A stretch of 64,000 bases of DNA, from positions 1 to 64,000 of the forward strand of contig CAZRBG010000033.1 in NCBI GenBank assembly GCA_964598225.1, read 5' to 3'. Positions 8,756 through 16,118 of this stretch are shown here, piece by piece. Both the position numbers and the translations under genes were made by a program. Position 1 is the first letter of the stretch. Each line of letters starts with the position of its first letter. The DNA is from SG8-4 sp964598225 (lineage in GTDB: Bacteria; Planctomycetota; Phycisphaerae; Sedimentisphaerales; Anaerobacaceae). Below the pieces are notes generated by a model. The model did no database searches. It worked only from the letters and a program-made list of their open reading frames with translations, and had not been told where the DNA came from.

Positions 8756-10417
8756 CTAAACTTCTTCAATTCCGGTAATTGTTGCATCGAGGCCCATCAG
8801 GATGGTCTTTACCGCCGGGTCGTTCAGCAGTTCGTTTCTTTTTTGACTTCCGGTCTTCTGTTGGTCAGCTTTCGACTCGGCCTTTGTCTGAGCGCCGCCG
8901 GCGACTTCGAATTTCACTCTTATCGACGTTGAAAATTCTTGCGTCAGCAACGTCTCGATTTGCTCGCGACGGCCGTTTCGCTCGCACATGCCCTTCTTTA
9001 TCTTGTCCGCAGGATCGAACTCAAGCACTAATGTGCCGTTATCGAATTGACTCGGATCGGCACAACTCAGCAGGCCGCCGGTGCCCGGCCCGAGTTTACT
9101 GCTGACAAGCACTAAAACACTCTTCCATCGATCTTTTATTACTTGAATATCGCATGGTGCCGGAGAAGATACAGGTTGAAGATCTCCGGAATGGGATCTC
9201 GAGCTCGCATGCTCCGCCGGCTCGGCGACTGGTTGGCTCTTAGCGATTACGGGTGCTTTTTTTTTTGCCGTTGCCGGTGAGCCACTTTTCAACTGCGTGA
9301 GAAGAGCATCAACGTTCAGAAAATGCTCGCTCAGGGCGAATCTCAGCAAAGATGCTTCCAGCAGAGCCCTGCTCGTATCGCTGTTCTTGATCGCCCACCG
9401 CATCTTTTCGAGCGTCGATATGCTGTAAACCAGCGCTGCAATGTCAAATCTCTCGGTCAACTCGCCTGCACGTTGGCGCTGCTGGGCGGTAAGAATCACA
9501 AGCTCGTTGTCGGGACTGGTCGATTTGACCACCATCAGGTCGCGCATAAAGTCGATCAGTGAATCGACGATCTGGACCTCGCTTATGCCGGCGCCGATCA
9601 AGTCATCTATTGTTGCAAGCGTCCCGGCCGGGTCGCTGTCGCCTATCCGCTCGATAAGGTCCCAGATTTTTTCGCTGTTCGGCTGGCCCAGATATTCCTC
9701 GAGTAGTTTTACAGTTAGTGGTTCGACGCCGGCGCTTATCAGTCTGTCGAGCAGACTCAGGCCGTCTCGCATCGAGCCGTTGGCCATCTTGGCCAGCGCC
9801 AGGACAAGATCCTCTTCGTATTTAATCTTTTCTTTCTTGAGTACGTTCTCGAGCTGTTTGGCAATCTCAGCCGATCCTATGTTGCTGAAATCGAACCGCT
9901 GGCATCTTGACTGAATCGTCGCGATGACTTTGTTTGGTTCAGTCGTCGCGAAAATGAACTTGATATGGCTGGGCGGCTCCTCCAGCGTCTTGAGCAGTGC
10001 GTTGAAGGCCGAGACGGTCAGCATGTGCACTTCGTCGATAATGTAGATTTTGAACCGGGAGCGCGCCGGTCGATAGATGGCATTCTCGCGAAGCTCGCGA
10101 ATCTCATCGACTCTGTTGTTGGAGGCCCCGTCGATCTCGATGACGTCGATATCCTCGCCGGCGTTTATCGCAACGCAACTGTCGCACTTGCAGCACGGCT
10201 CGGTTGTCGGCTCGTCGGCGTTCAGACAGTTGAGCGACTTGGCCAGAATCCTCGCCATAGTGGTTTTGCCGACGCCGCGCGTGCCGGAGAAAAGATAAGC
10301 GTGAGCAATTCTGCCGGTCTTTATCGCATTCTTCAGCGTCTGCGCAATCGGATCCTGCCCGATAACGTCATCGAACGTCTGCGACCTGTATTTCCTTGCT
10401 AAAACGGTGTAAGACAT
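8756..10417 (-). CDS. dnaX: DNA polymerase III subunits tau/gamma
   Basis: A 553-residue clamp-loader ATPase. MSYTVLARKYRSQTFDDVIG is the typical start. Walker A is GTRGVGKTTMA, the zinc module has CCKCDSC, Walker B/DExx is IYIIDEVHML, sensor 1 is IFATTEPNKV and the SRC motif is QSRCQRF. Domain III ends near residue 370. The remainder (tau-specific domains IV-V) is more variable, with a Ser/Pro/Ala/Lys linker. That linker contains ten consecutive A residues in the mRNA at codons 384-387, where slippage would give a short gamma form (separate entry). The gene follows the four-helix-bundle gene and precedes recR. Confidence 0.97.
   Translation of the reverse strand: MSYTVLARKYRSQTFDDVIGQDPIAQTLKNAIKTGRIAHAYLFSGTRGVGKTTMARILAKSLNCLNADEPTTEPCCKCDSCVAINAGEDIDVIEIDGASNNRVDEIRELRENAIYRPARSRFKIYIIDEVHMLTVSAFNALLKTLEEPPSHIKFIFATTEPNKVIATIQSRCQRFDFSNIGSAEIAKQLENVLKKEKIKYEEDLVLALAKMANGSMRDGLSLLDRLISAGVEPLTVKLLEEYLGQPNSEKIWDLIERIGDSDPAGTLATIDDLIGAGISEVQIVDSLIDFMRDLMVVKSTSPDNELVILTAQQRQRAGELTERFDIAALVYSISTLEKMRWAIKNSDTSRALLEASLLRFALSEHFLNVDALLTQLKSGSPATAKKKAPVIAKSQPVAEPAEHASSRSHSGDLQPVSSPAPCDIQVIKDRWKSVLVLVSSKLGPGTGGLLSCADPSQFDNGTLVLEFDPADKIKKGMCERNGRREQIETLLTQEFSTSIRVKFEVAGGAQTKAESKADQQKTGSQKRNELLNDPAVKTILMGLDATITGIEEV
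9240..9268 (-). promoter_or_regulatory. A10 slippery run in dnaX with immediate stop codons in both alternative frames
   Basis: Codons 384-387 read GCA AAA AAA AAA, an uninterrupted run of ten A on the mRNA strand (9266-9257). A -1 shift (or an extra A) gives AGC ACC CGT AAT CGC TAA, ending five codons later at 9240 and yielding a 392-residue protein. A +1 shift meets TAA after two codons. The site falls right after clamp-loader domain III, as in Escherichia coli (ribosomal frameshift) and Thermus thermophilus (transcriptional slippage on A9). I see no obvious upstream Shine-Dalgarno stimulator. Confidence 0.6.
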
Positions 10418-10447
10418 TGACTATTTAATATTGACTATTGACTCTTG
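10416..10447. repeat. TTGACTATTGA-type repeat, left copy flanking the four-helix-bundle gene
   Basis: Contains ATTGACTATTTAATATTGAC and ATTGACTATTGACTCTTGA steps. AATATTGACTATTG here is the exact reverse complement of CAATAGTCAATATT at 10825-10838 on the other side of the 120-codon gene. Related strings recur at 16083-16115 and 48385-48400. Confidence 0.6.
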
Positions 10448-10457
10448 AAAAACGTCA

Positions 10458-10820
10458 TTATGCTGCTTCTGCGAGCCCTCGGGCAGTTTTCCTTGAAGAC
10501 ATGAAGATCGACGTTAGTTCGCGTCCTTCCTGTAGCAATGGGAGGACTTGTTTTTCCTTCAATAACTTCTCATCAATAATAAATTCCATCCAGAAACACG
10601 ACTCATCGGTTTCTTCTATCACAATGCTCATTTTCGACACAAAGGTCGGTTTGGACTGGGCCAGACAGGCAGATCGATAATTAGCCGCCGCGGACGTCGA
10701 ACACCTGATAAGTTGCCCCTTTATATGATTTCCAAAAGGTGTTGACGGCAGAGCCAGCGCCAATTTCACACAACGATGTGCAAAATCCTTTATTCTCTTT
10801 TTGAGGTCCTCTGGGTCCAT
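10458..10820 (-). CDS. Four-helix bundle protein (23S rRNA intervening-sequence/S23 family)
   Basis: A 120-residue helical protein beginning MDPEDLKKRIKDFAHRCVKL, with the family block IKGQLIRCSTSAAANYRSAC and EETDESCFWMEFIIDEKLL. The fold is a small pentamer-forming four-helix bundle. Members are found inside 23S rRNA intervening sequences, next to diversity-generating retroelements and as free-standing genes of unknown role. Here it stands alone between the SRP RNA and dnaX and is flanked by inverted AATATTGACTATTG repeats, which suggests insertion as a unit. It is co-directional with dnaX. Confidence 0.85.
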   Translation of the reverse strand: MDPEDLKKRIKDFAHRCVKLALALPSTPFGNHIKGQLIRCSTSAAANYRSACLAQSKPTFVSKMSIVIEETDESCFWMEFIIDEKLLKEKQVLPLLQEGRELTSIFMSSRKTARGLAEAA

Positions 10821-10823
10821 CCC

Positions 10824-10857
10824 TCAATAGTCAATATTCAATGGACAATAGTCAATA
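10824..10857. repeat. TTGACTATTGA-type repeat, right copy flanking the four-helix-bundle gene
   Basis: Reads TCAATAGTCAATATTCAATG then GACAATAGTCAATA. It is inverted relative to the copy at 10416-10447 and brackets the four-helix-bundle gene together with it. Confidence 0.6.
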
Positions 10858-10862
10858 AAAAA

Positions 10863-10963
10863 GGTGGCCGGGTTAACCCACAGCACGACCAAGCGGCACG
10901 CTTATGGCTGCTCGGTTCCCCGCCTGACCAGGTTCGCGGTCTCGGTCTGCATGGGACCCGGCC
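10863..10963 (-). ncRNA. ffs: Signal recognition particle RNA (small bacterial type, 4.5S-like)
   Basis: On the minus strand the ~100-nt transcript starts GGCCGGGTCCCATGCAGACC and ends in ACCCGGCC, so the ends pair (GGCCGGGT with ACCCGGCC). Inner arms CCCA-GCAG-ACC and GGTC-TGC-GTGGG also pair. The apex carries CCTGGTCAGGCGGGGAACC then GAGCAGCC, matching the conserved SRP domain IV (GGTCAGG...GAAGCAGCC) with a variant internal loop. Position upstream of dnaX-recR on the same strand is the classic ffs location. Ends are approximate to a few bases. Confidence 0.85.
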
Positions 10964-11211
10964 GGAAATAACTAATTGATGTTAATCCACCATGTTGTTA
11001 TTGCGACACCCAGGCAATATAACAAATCCGCGAACGACCTTCCAGAAAAACATTTTGGTTTGACAGATTTTGTTTCGGAAGGTATTTTTTGGCGAACAGC
11101 TTTGAAGGTCGCGGATTATATGAAAAAGTCGGTAAGCTAAGCTTTTGACCTTCGACTTGCTATTTGTGCCGGCCGCCGATGTTTTCAAAATTACATGGAA
11201 GGAGAATTGAC

Positions 11212-11394
11212 ATGAAAGTCAGAATTGAAGATACCTGCACCGCATGTGGTCTTTGCTGCGACACATGCCCCGAAGTCTTTGAGCTGGGTGATGAAATAGC
11301 AGAAGTTCTTGTCGACGAAGTTCCCGCCGAGCATGAAGAAGCTGTTCAACAGGCCGCCGACGAATGCCCCGTCGAGGCCATTATAGTCGAATAA
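11212..11394 (+). CDS. Small ferredoxin, single [4Fe-4S] type
   Basis: A 60-residue protein, MKVRIEDTCTACGLCCDTCP at the start and ADECPVEAIIVE at the end. The C-x2-C-x2-C ... CP pattern gives one [4Fe-4S] cluster, with additional cysteines near the first motif; the acidic remainder is typical of electron carriers. ATG at 11212 is preceded by GGAAGGAGAATTGAC, a strong ribosome-binding site, so the longer upstream frame is rejected. It stands alone between the SRP RNA region and proC (convergent). It is probably a general low-potential electron carrier. Confidence 0.9.
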   Translation: MKVRIEDTCTACGLCCDTCPEVFELGDEIAEVLVDEVPAEHEEAVQQAADECPVEAIIVE

Positions 11395-11422
11395 TAAGCT
11401 GTAAGTCCGGTTAGATTCTCTT

Positions 11423-12232
11423 CTACTTTGAAAGTTCTCTGCCGCGATCGCGCGCGCGAGTAATTGCGGCCGAGACAAGCTTATCTATCTTGCCATCGGT
11501 GAACACCTTGATTGCCGCTTCGGTTGTTCCGCCGGGTGAGGTTACTTTACGCCTGAGTTCGGCGGGGATCTCACCGTTCTTGTCCGCTTTGACTGCGAGC
11601 AGCCCGGCGCCTTTGGCCGTCTGCAGGACCAGGTCTTTTGCAACGGACTCACTTAATCCCAGCTCTACTCCGGCTTTCACCATTTCCTCCATCAGAAGGA
11701 AGAAATAAGCCGGTCCGCTGCCGCTCAGAGCGGTCACAGCATCCATCAAAGTCTCGTCTTCGACCACAACCGCCCTGCCGACGGATGAGAATATCTTCAG
11801 TATCTTCTCCAACTTTGGCCTCGCAGGCTCGTTAGCAAATAACGCACTGGCCCCTTCACCGATTAAAGCCGGCGTATTGGGCATGACCCGAATTATCGCC
11901 ATTTCCCCCAGCACGGCGGCAATGTTTGCAACTTTTATCCCCGCGGCTATAGACACCACAAGCGTATCGGCACCAATCGCACTTTTCAAATCCTCAAGCA
12001 CCTCACTCATCTTCTGAGGCTTTACGCTCAAAACCACAGTTTCAACCTTCCCCGCCAGTTCCGAGTTGTTCGCCGCAGCCACAATTCCATACTTCTCAGA
12101 CAGAAATTCCAGCCTGTAGGCTCGAATATCGCTAACCAGCACCTTCTCGGGCGCATAAATACCGGCCTTAACTATCCCCTTTATCAGGGCTTCAGCCATG
12201 TTCCCGCCGCCGACAAAACCAATCGTGCCCAC
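11423..12232 (-). CDS. proC: Pyrroline-5-carboxylate reductase
   Basis: A 269-residue enzyme making proline from pyrroline-5-carboxylate with NAD(P)H. The Rossmann motif IGFVGGGNMAEALIKG is at the very N-terminus. The second signature, in the dimerisation domain, contains DAVTALSGSGPAYFFLLMEE and VTSPGGTTEAAIK. I start it at GTG 12230-12232, since AAGGAG lies six bases upstream; the longer frame would add about 40 non-homologous residues. With proB at 47301 it covers two of the three proline steps in this window. Divergent from the flavin reductase-like gene. Confidence 0.95.
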   Translation of the reverse strand: MGTIGFVGGGNMAEALIKGIVKAGIYAPEKVLVSDIRAYRLEFLSEKYGIVAAANNSELAGKVETVVLSVKPQKMSEVLEDLKSAIGADTLVVSIAAGIKVANIAAVLGEMAIIRVMPNTPALIGEGASALFANEPARPKLEKILKIFSSVGRAVVVEDETLMDAVTALSGSGPAYFFLLMEEMVKAGVELGLSESVAKDLVLQTAKGAGLLAVKADKNGEIPAELRRKVTSPGGTTEAAIKVFTDGKIDKLVSAAITRARDRGRELSK

Positions 12233-12312
12233 TTTTTTCTCCTTGTTGGTACTTACACGATTATCTAAAATTGCACGGTCAAACAATATAGAATCCGTAA
12301 TGGAGAAAAGCA

Positions 12313-12816
12313 ATGCAAAAGCAGGTCGAATATTCAGAGGCGACCAAAACAAAGTACCCCGAACAGGTCGTGATCGCCATTGCCAAAGACAAGAACGGCA
12401 AAGCCAATCCCGTCACGTTAGGCTGGACGATGATCGCCTCGGGCAGCCCGCCGATGATGGCGATAGCCGTGGCGAAGAAGCACTATTCCATTGAAGCTAT
12501 CACGCACTCGAGGTGTTTCACAATCGCCTTTCCATCGGTGGGCATGGCAGAGGCGGCTATGTTTTTCGGCTCCAAATCGGGCAGGGAAGTCGACAAATTC
12601 GCCGAGTTTGACTGTGCCACCGAGCCGGCCAAAGAGATCGACTCAGTGCTGCTGGCCGAAGCGGTCGCCAATTTCGAATGCACGCTGGAATCGCAAACCG
12701 AAGCCGGCGACCACATCGTCTTCGTTGGCAAGGTCGTCCGCTCGCACACCAGCACCGACCCAAAGAAACGCCTTTACACAATCGGCCCCGGCCACAAGCT
12801 CGGCCCGGCGTCTTGA
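12313..12816 (+). CDS. Flavin reductase-like domain protein
   Basis: A 167-residue FMN-binding split-barrel protein of the flavin reductase-like family. Supporting blocks are NGKANPVTLGWTMIASGSPP, the stretch AVAKKHYSIEAI and SRCFTIAFPS, then FFGSKSGREVDKFAEF and CTLESQTEAGDHIVFVGKVV. Relatives bind FMN and act as flavin reductases or as flavoredoxin-like electron carriers. The reading frame begins just after a purine-rich GGAGAAAAGC. Specific substrate cannot be assigned. Confidence 0.85.
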   Translation: MQKQVEYSEATKTKYPEQVVIAIAKDKNGKANPVTLGWTMIASGSPPMMAIAVAKKHYSIEAITHSRCFTIAFPSVGMAEAAMFFGSKSGREVDKFAEFDCATEPAKEIDSVLLAEAVANFECTLESQTEAGDHIVFVGKVVRSHTSTDPKKRLYTIGPGHKLGPAS

Positions 12817-12997
12817 CATTGACTACTGGCTGTTTCACCGTCAGGGCTCGAAACCCTTTTGATGATTGAAGTTAACGTTTTTGCAACATTGAAATGAGTG
12901 GTGTTACATCCGCTCCGTCCACAGTGGGAATTGTTTATGAATCGCTTCTATGCTTTATGACCGTACTCAAACGTTGAATTGAGTGCCTTTGTATATC

Positions 12998-15760
12998 CTA
13001 CTTTGGTGATTTGCGTCGTCCCCGTTTCTTGTACTTGTCAACATCACGCTCACCTGAGAGTAGAAATTTGAGGAACGATTTGTCCTGAAATCGACATGTC
13101 TGGGCAATCCCAAGCAACTTCAGATAGTCAGTGGCTCCGGTCTTGAAGAATGAACCTGAGATTTTTCTTTGTACTGCAAAATGCCGCAAACCCCGCTCTG
13201 CCATGTTGTTATTCCAAGGAATTCCGTCCTCGATCAAGAACAGGAAGAGTGACTCCCTGTAACGGGCGAAGCGCTTCTGACATTTCTGAACGATTTCACA
13301 TTTGTGTTGAACGTTGTCGATATTCAGCTTATAGAATCGATCAACAGCTTTCATATGCTTCTTAAGAAACCTGGTCTTAAAACCGTATCTTTCAACATCT
13401 TTGAATATCGGAACCAGTAGATCGCGGACTTCGGCGAGGAACGATTCATATTGCAGATTAAAGGGATTCTTCCAAAGGTCGTCATTAAGATCCCTGATGA
13501 GGTGACTGAGGCATTTCTGTTGCCTACACGGAAATGAGTCATAGCCAGGATAGAAGTCGGAAATCAGTACTCCATCATAGTTTTGCAGGGTCTCCCGAAG
13601 GAGCGTTGTCTCTCGGGTCTCGGTAAGTTGAAACACGACGTGTATTCCATCTGTAAGCACCCATACGTAGTGCTGTCTCCCTTCAATACTTATTTTCGTC
13701 TCATCTGTGTGAATAAACGGGCTTGTCAATATTCGCCTTAGAAGGAGGGTCTCCGTATGGGAGTAGTAACCTGCAAGGTATCGCATGAATTTGACTATGA
13801 CGCCCTTAGAGATACGTTCCGAGAACAACTCCTCTGTGACTTGGGAGATAACGGGATATGGGAGGCGCAGCGCAACCCGTTGATATGCAGCCCACGCTTG
13901 GAATCTATGACTGAATAATCGCCCTCCAAGTTTCCTTATTCGTGGTGGGGCATGGTCGTAATGACAGATCGGACAGTACGCTCTTCTTCCTACGTATTTC
14001 ACAGTGGTCTTTCTACATCCGCTCCTTGTGAACACTAGATCGATAACAACGTGTTCTGAAAGAGTGTCGGTAGGATCAAGGGACTGCCCTTTGTGGCGAT
14101 GACATTTCATTTGACGGCGCACATGGACGGTCTTGGCAGCTTTAACAGGGGAGGCACGCCAGTGTGCTTTGTGGCCTTCTTTGGGGCCACGCCTTCTAGG
14201 CTCGGAACTCCCAGGGTCACCTGTCGATCGAAATCGTATCCGCGTGCGGCTATATTCAAGGTGCGCAGAGTAGAGGATGTTATCAAATGCATAGTGAATC
14301 TCCTTGCCTACTTCCGTGCTGTGTTGCTTGGGACGATCTGCGAAGTCCACATCTGATCTGGACACTGCCGTGTCTGTGAGATCCTGCAATTCCCTCTTAA
14401 GCAGTTGCACAGCATGACAGTCTTCTTGATTGTAGGTCAGGAGCAAGTCCTTGTACTGCCTTTCATTGGTCTCTTCCCAACGATACCGCCACACAAGGCT
14501 CTGAAGCCCAGAAGGATCAGGCGCAGACCATGATGCACCAACACATGCCCCCAAGTCCTTCAACCTGTTGGATCTCGTCGGGAAATACACCTTCCCGAAT
14601 ACGAAGGAGTTGACGTTCACCATCCTGTTGATGAATACTCCGCAGTCGATTCCGTGTTTCTTAGATGCCCGCTGAAATGCTCTTGGGTCATAGCTGCCGT
14701 AATGGTAGATGGGCGCGTTTCCATACTCCGCTGTCTTTTGGAGGCACGCCTCAAAGATCTTTGACTCATCCTCAATTGAGTCTGCCCAGAAGTATTGATA
14801 AGTAGTATCGTTGCCATTCAGGATTAGAAGCCCGATAAGGTAGTCATAATTCTGATCTGGAACTCCTTCAATATCCAGGTACAACTCGATCGATTGGTTG
14901 GATATCGTGGGTGTCTCATGCAGGTATATCTTGTTAGTGCGTATGGCCAGAGCCTGCAATTCGACCTTGAACGACACCGTCGAGCTAGTTGCCTTTTTCT
15001 TGCGGCGGCGTCTTGGTTTGTACAGGTAGGAAAGCTGCGTAATCGTGAAGATACCCTTTTTCTGATACTTTCGCATTAGCTTGGGGGTCATTCTTTCAAG
15101 CATACTCAAGCTGTCGTTTTGTTCCGCTTCTTTTTTGCAATGGTCGCAAAATTGACATAATCGACAGTGCTTGTTAAGGCATAGTGGGGGAGGTTCTGAG
15201 GCAAGCTTTCCAATCAGCCCTCGTAAATCGTTGATGATGAGGCGGATTTTCGAATATAGCGGCTCCAATCTAATCCGCTTCGGCCTTCCCGCAAAAGGCA
15301 CGATTAGTCCAATCGACGGCCGATACCTGGTCGTTTGCCCGATAACATAACCTGCGAATGCTAACCGTAGTTTTTGATCATGAGTGACGTTGTGAGTACC
15401 GACTACAACATGCGGCTTCAGTCGCGTGTGCGACCTTGGTGATTCCGCATTGGGCTTAAGAAGGGCATCACACGTTGCAACAAGATCGTCGGCAGAAATA
15501 GTGCAAAATGGGCTATCCTTCTGTGAAAGTCGAATACCAACCTTCTTAGCAAATCGCAAATCGAACTGGCTTTTTGGAATTGTGAAAATGTAGCGAGAGC
15601 GATTAGTTGCAGCACGCTCTTCCAAGATGCGTCCGTACTCATGTTGAGCCCCCTCTGCCTTTCCTTGAAGTAGCAAGAATGCCTTACGCTGACACTGGGA
15701 GGAGGCTATAACAAGATCAGAAGTAATGCGATGGCTGATAACAATCTCCTTAGAACTCAA
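12998..15760 (-). CDS. TM0106/RecB-like nuclease + DEDD exonuclease + IS66-type transposase fusion
   Basis: A single 920-residue frame with three parts. Residues 1-255 resemble TM0106-family RecB/Cas4-like nucleases: SSQCQRKAFLLLQ, acidic DDLVATCDALL, and a Cys cluster (C194, C199, C202, C205, C208). Residues 290-460 look like an RNase H-like 3'-5' exonuclease, with D296/E298 in LYLDIEG, D358 in HYGSYDPRAF and D447 in NQEDCHAV. After a basic, zinc-finger-bearing linker (C596, C599) comes an IS66 TnpC-type core with D686 (IHTDETKI), D735 (LISDFYPGYDS) and E855 (NNMAERGLRHFA). All three catalytic residues remain. No tnpA/tnpB partners are nearby. The start is a TTG, with a weak ribosome-binding site; an AAGGAG lies inside codons 4-5. 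No clear terminal inverted repeats or target duplications were found by eye. Confidence 0.85.
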   Translation of the reverse strand: MSSKEIVISHRITSDLVIASSQCQRKAFLLLQGKAEGAQHEYGRILEERAATNRSRYIFTIPKSQFDLRFAKKVGIRLSQKDSPFCTISADDLVATCDALLKPNAESPRSHTRLKPHVVVGTHNVTHDQKLRLAFAGYVIGQTTRYRPSIGLIVPFAGRPKRIRLEPLYSKIRLIINDLRGLIGKLASEPPPLCLNKHCRLCQFCDHCKKEAEQNDSLSMLERMTPKLMRKYQKKGIFTITQLSYLYKPRRRRKKKATSSTVSFKVELQALAIRTNKIYLHETPTISNQSIELYLDIEGVPDQNYDYLIGLLILNGNDTTYQYFWADSIEDESKIFEACLQKTAEYGNAPIYHYGSYDPRAFQRASKKHGIDCGVFINRMVNVNSFVFGKVYFPTRSNRLKDLGACVGASWSAPDPSGLQSLVWRYRWEETNERQYKDLLLTYNQEDCHAVQLLKRELQDLTDTAVSRSDVDFADRPKQHSTEVGKEIHYAFDNILYSAHLEYSRTRIRFRSTGDPGSSEPRRRGPKEGHKAHWRASPVKAAKTVHVRRQMKCHRHKGQSLDPTDTLSEHVVIDLVFTRSGCRKTTVKYVGRRAYCPICHYDHAPPRIRKLGGRLFSHRFQAWAAYQRVALRLPYPVISQVTEELFSERISKGVIVKFMRYLAGYYSHTETLLLRRILTSPFIHTDETKISIEGRQHYVWVLTDGIHVVFQLTETRETTLLRETLQNYDGVLISDFYPGYDSFPCRQQKCLSHLIRDLNDDLWKNPFNLQYESFLAEVRDLLVPIFKDVERYGFKTRFLKKHMKAVDRFYKLNIDNVQHKCEIVQKCQKRFARYRESLFLFLIEDGIPWNNNMAERGLRHFAVQRKISGSFFKTGATDYLKLLGIAQTCRFQDKSFLKFLLSGERDVDKYKKRGRRKSPK

Positions 15761-16082
15761 AGTTTATGGATCACCTTAGCTATAGATGCCACTTTTTACT
15801 CGGAACAATATCATTCCCGCCAAAACTAAAGGTTAGTCTTAGCTTCACACCAACCACATAGGCAAACATCCTAATATTGCTTAAATTCGATTACCGTTTT
15901 GCGCTTTAAATACCGCGATAAGATGCGAAGAAACGCGAAAGAATGCGAACTCTTGCGAAAATTAAAAAATCTGCTAAGATACTGAAAACAATAGAGTTTT
16001 GGGCTTTTCGGCGGTTTCCCAAAGGTTTTATGTTAACCATTGTCCCGGCTCCTCAGCAGAGGAAAAGCTCAAGCGCGCAGAA
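15761..16082. other. AT-rich spacer upstream of the nuclease-transposase gene
   Basis: No convincing gene. The stretch holds the likely promoter region of the minus-strand fusion gene and, at 15915-15959, a short 10-bp-phased GCGAW array (separate entry). Candidate transposon ends should lie here, but I could not pair them with sequence beyond 12998. Confidence 0.5.
15915..15959 (+). repeat. Five GCGAW pentamers at exact 10-bp spacing
   Basis: GCGAT at 15915 and GCGAA at 15925, 15935, 15945 and 15955 fall on the same helical face, with A-rich bases between. The array lies 155 bp upstream of the start of the nuclease-transposase fusion gene. Confidence 0.7.
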
Positions 16083-16115
16083 CAATAGTCAATAATCAAT
16101 AGTCAATATTCAATG
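16083..16115. repeat. TTGACTATTGA-type repeat, third locus
   Basis: CAATAGTCAATAATCAATAG followed by TCAATATTCAATG, the same family as the copies flanking the four-helix-bundle gene. It ends three bases before the stop of the PfkB-family kinase gene. Confidence 0.6.
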
Positions 16116-16118
16116 TCC

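Noticed and set aside
10982..11188. 68-codon minus-strand ORF next to the SRP RNA
   Set aside because: Low complexity and no ribosome-binding site; it covers the inverted-repeat spacer and has no recognisable family.
15915..15959. GCGAW array as a CRISPR
   Set aside because: Units of 10 bp without spacers are far too short; no cas genes are present.
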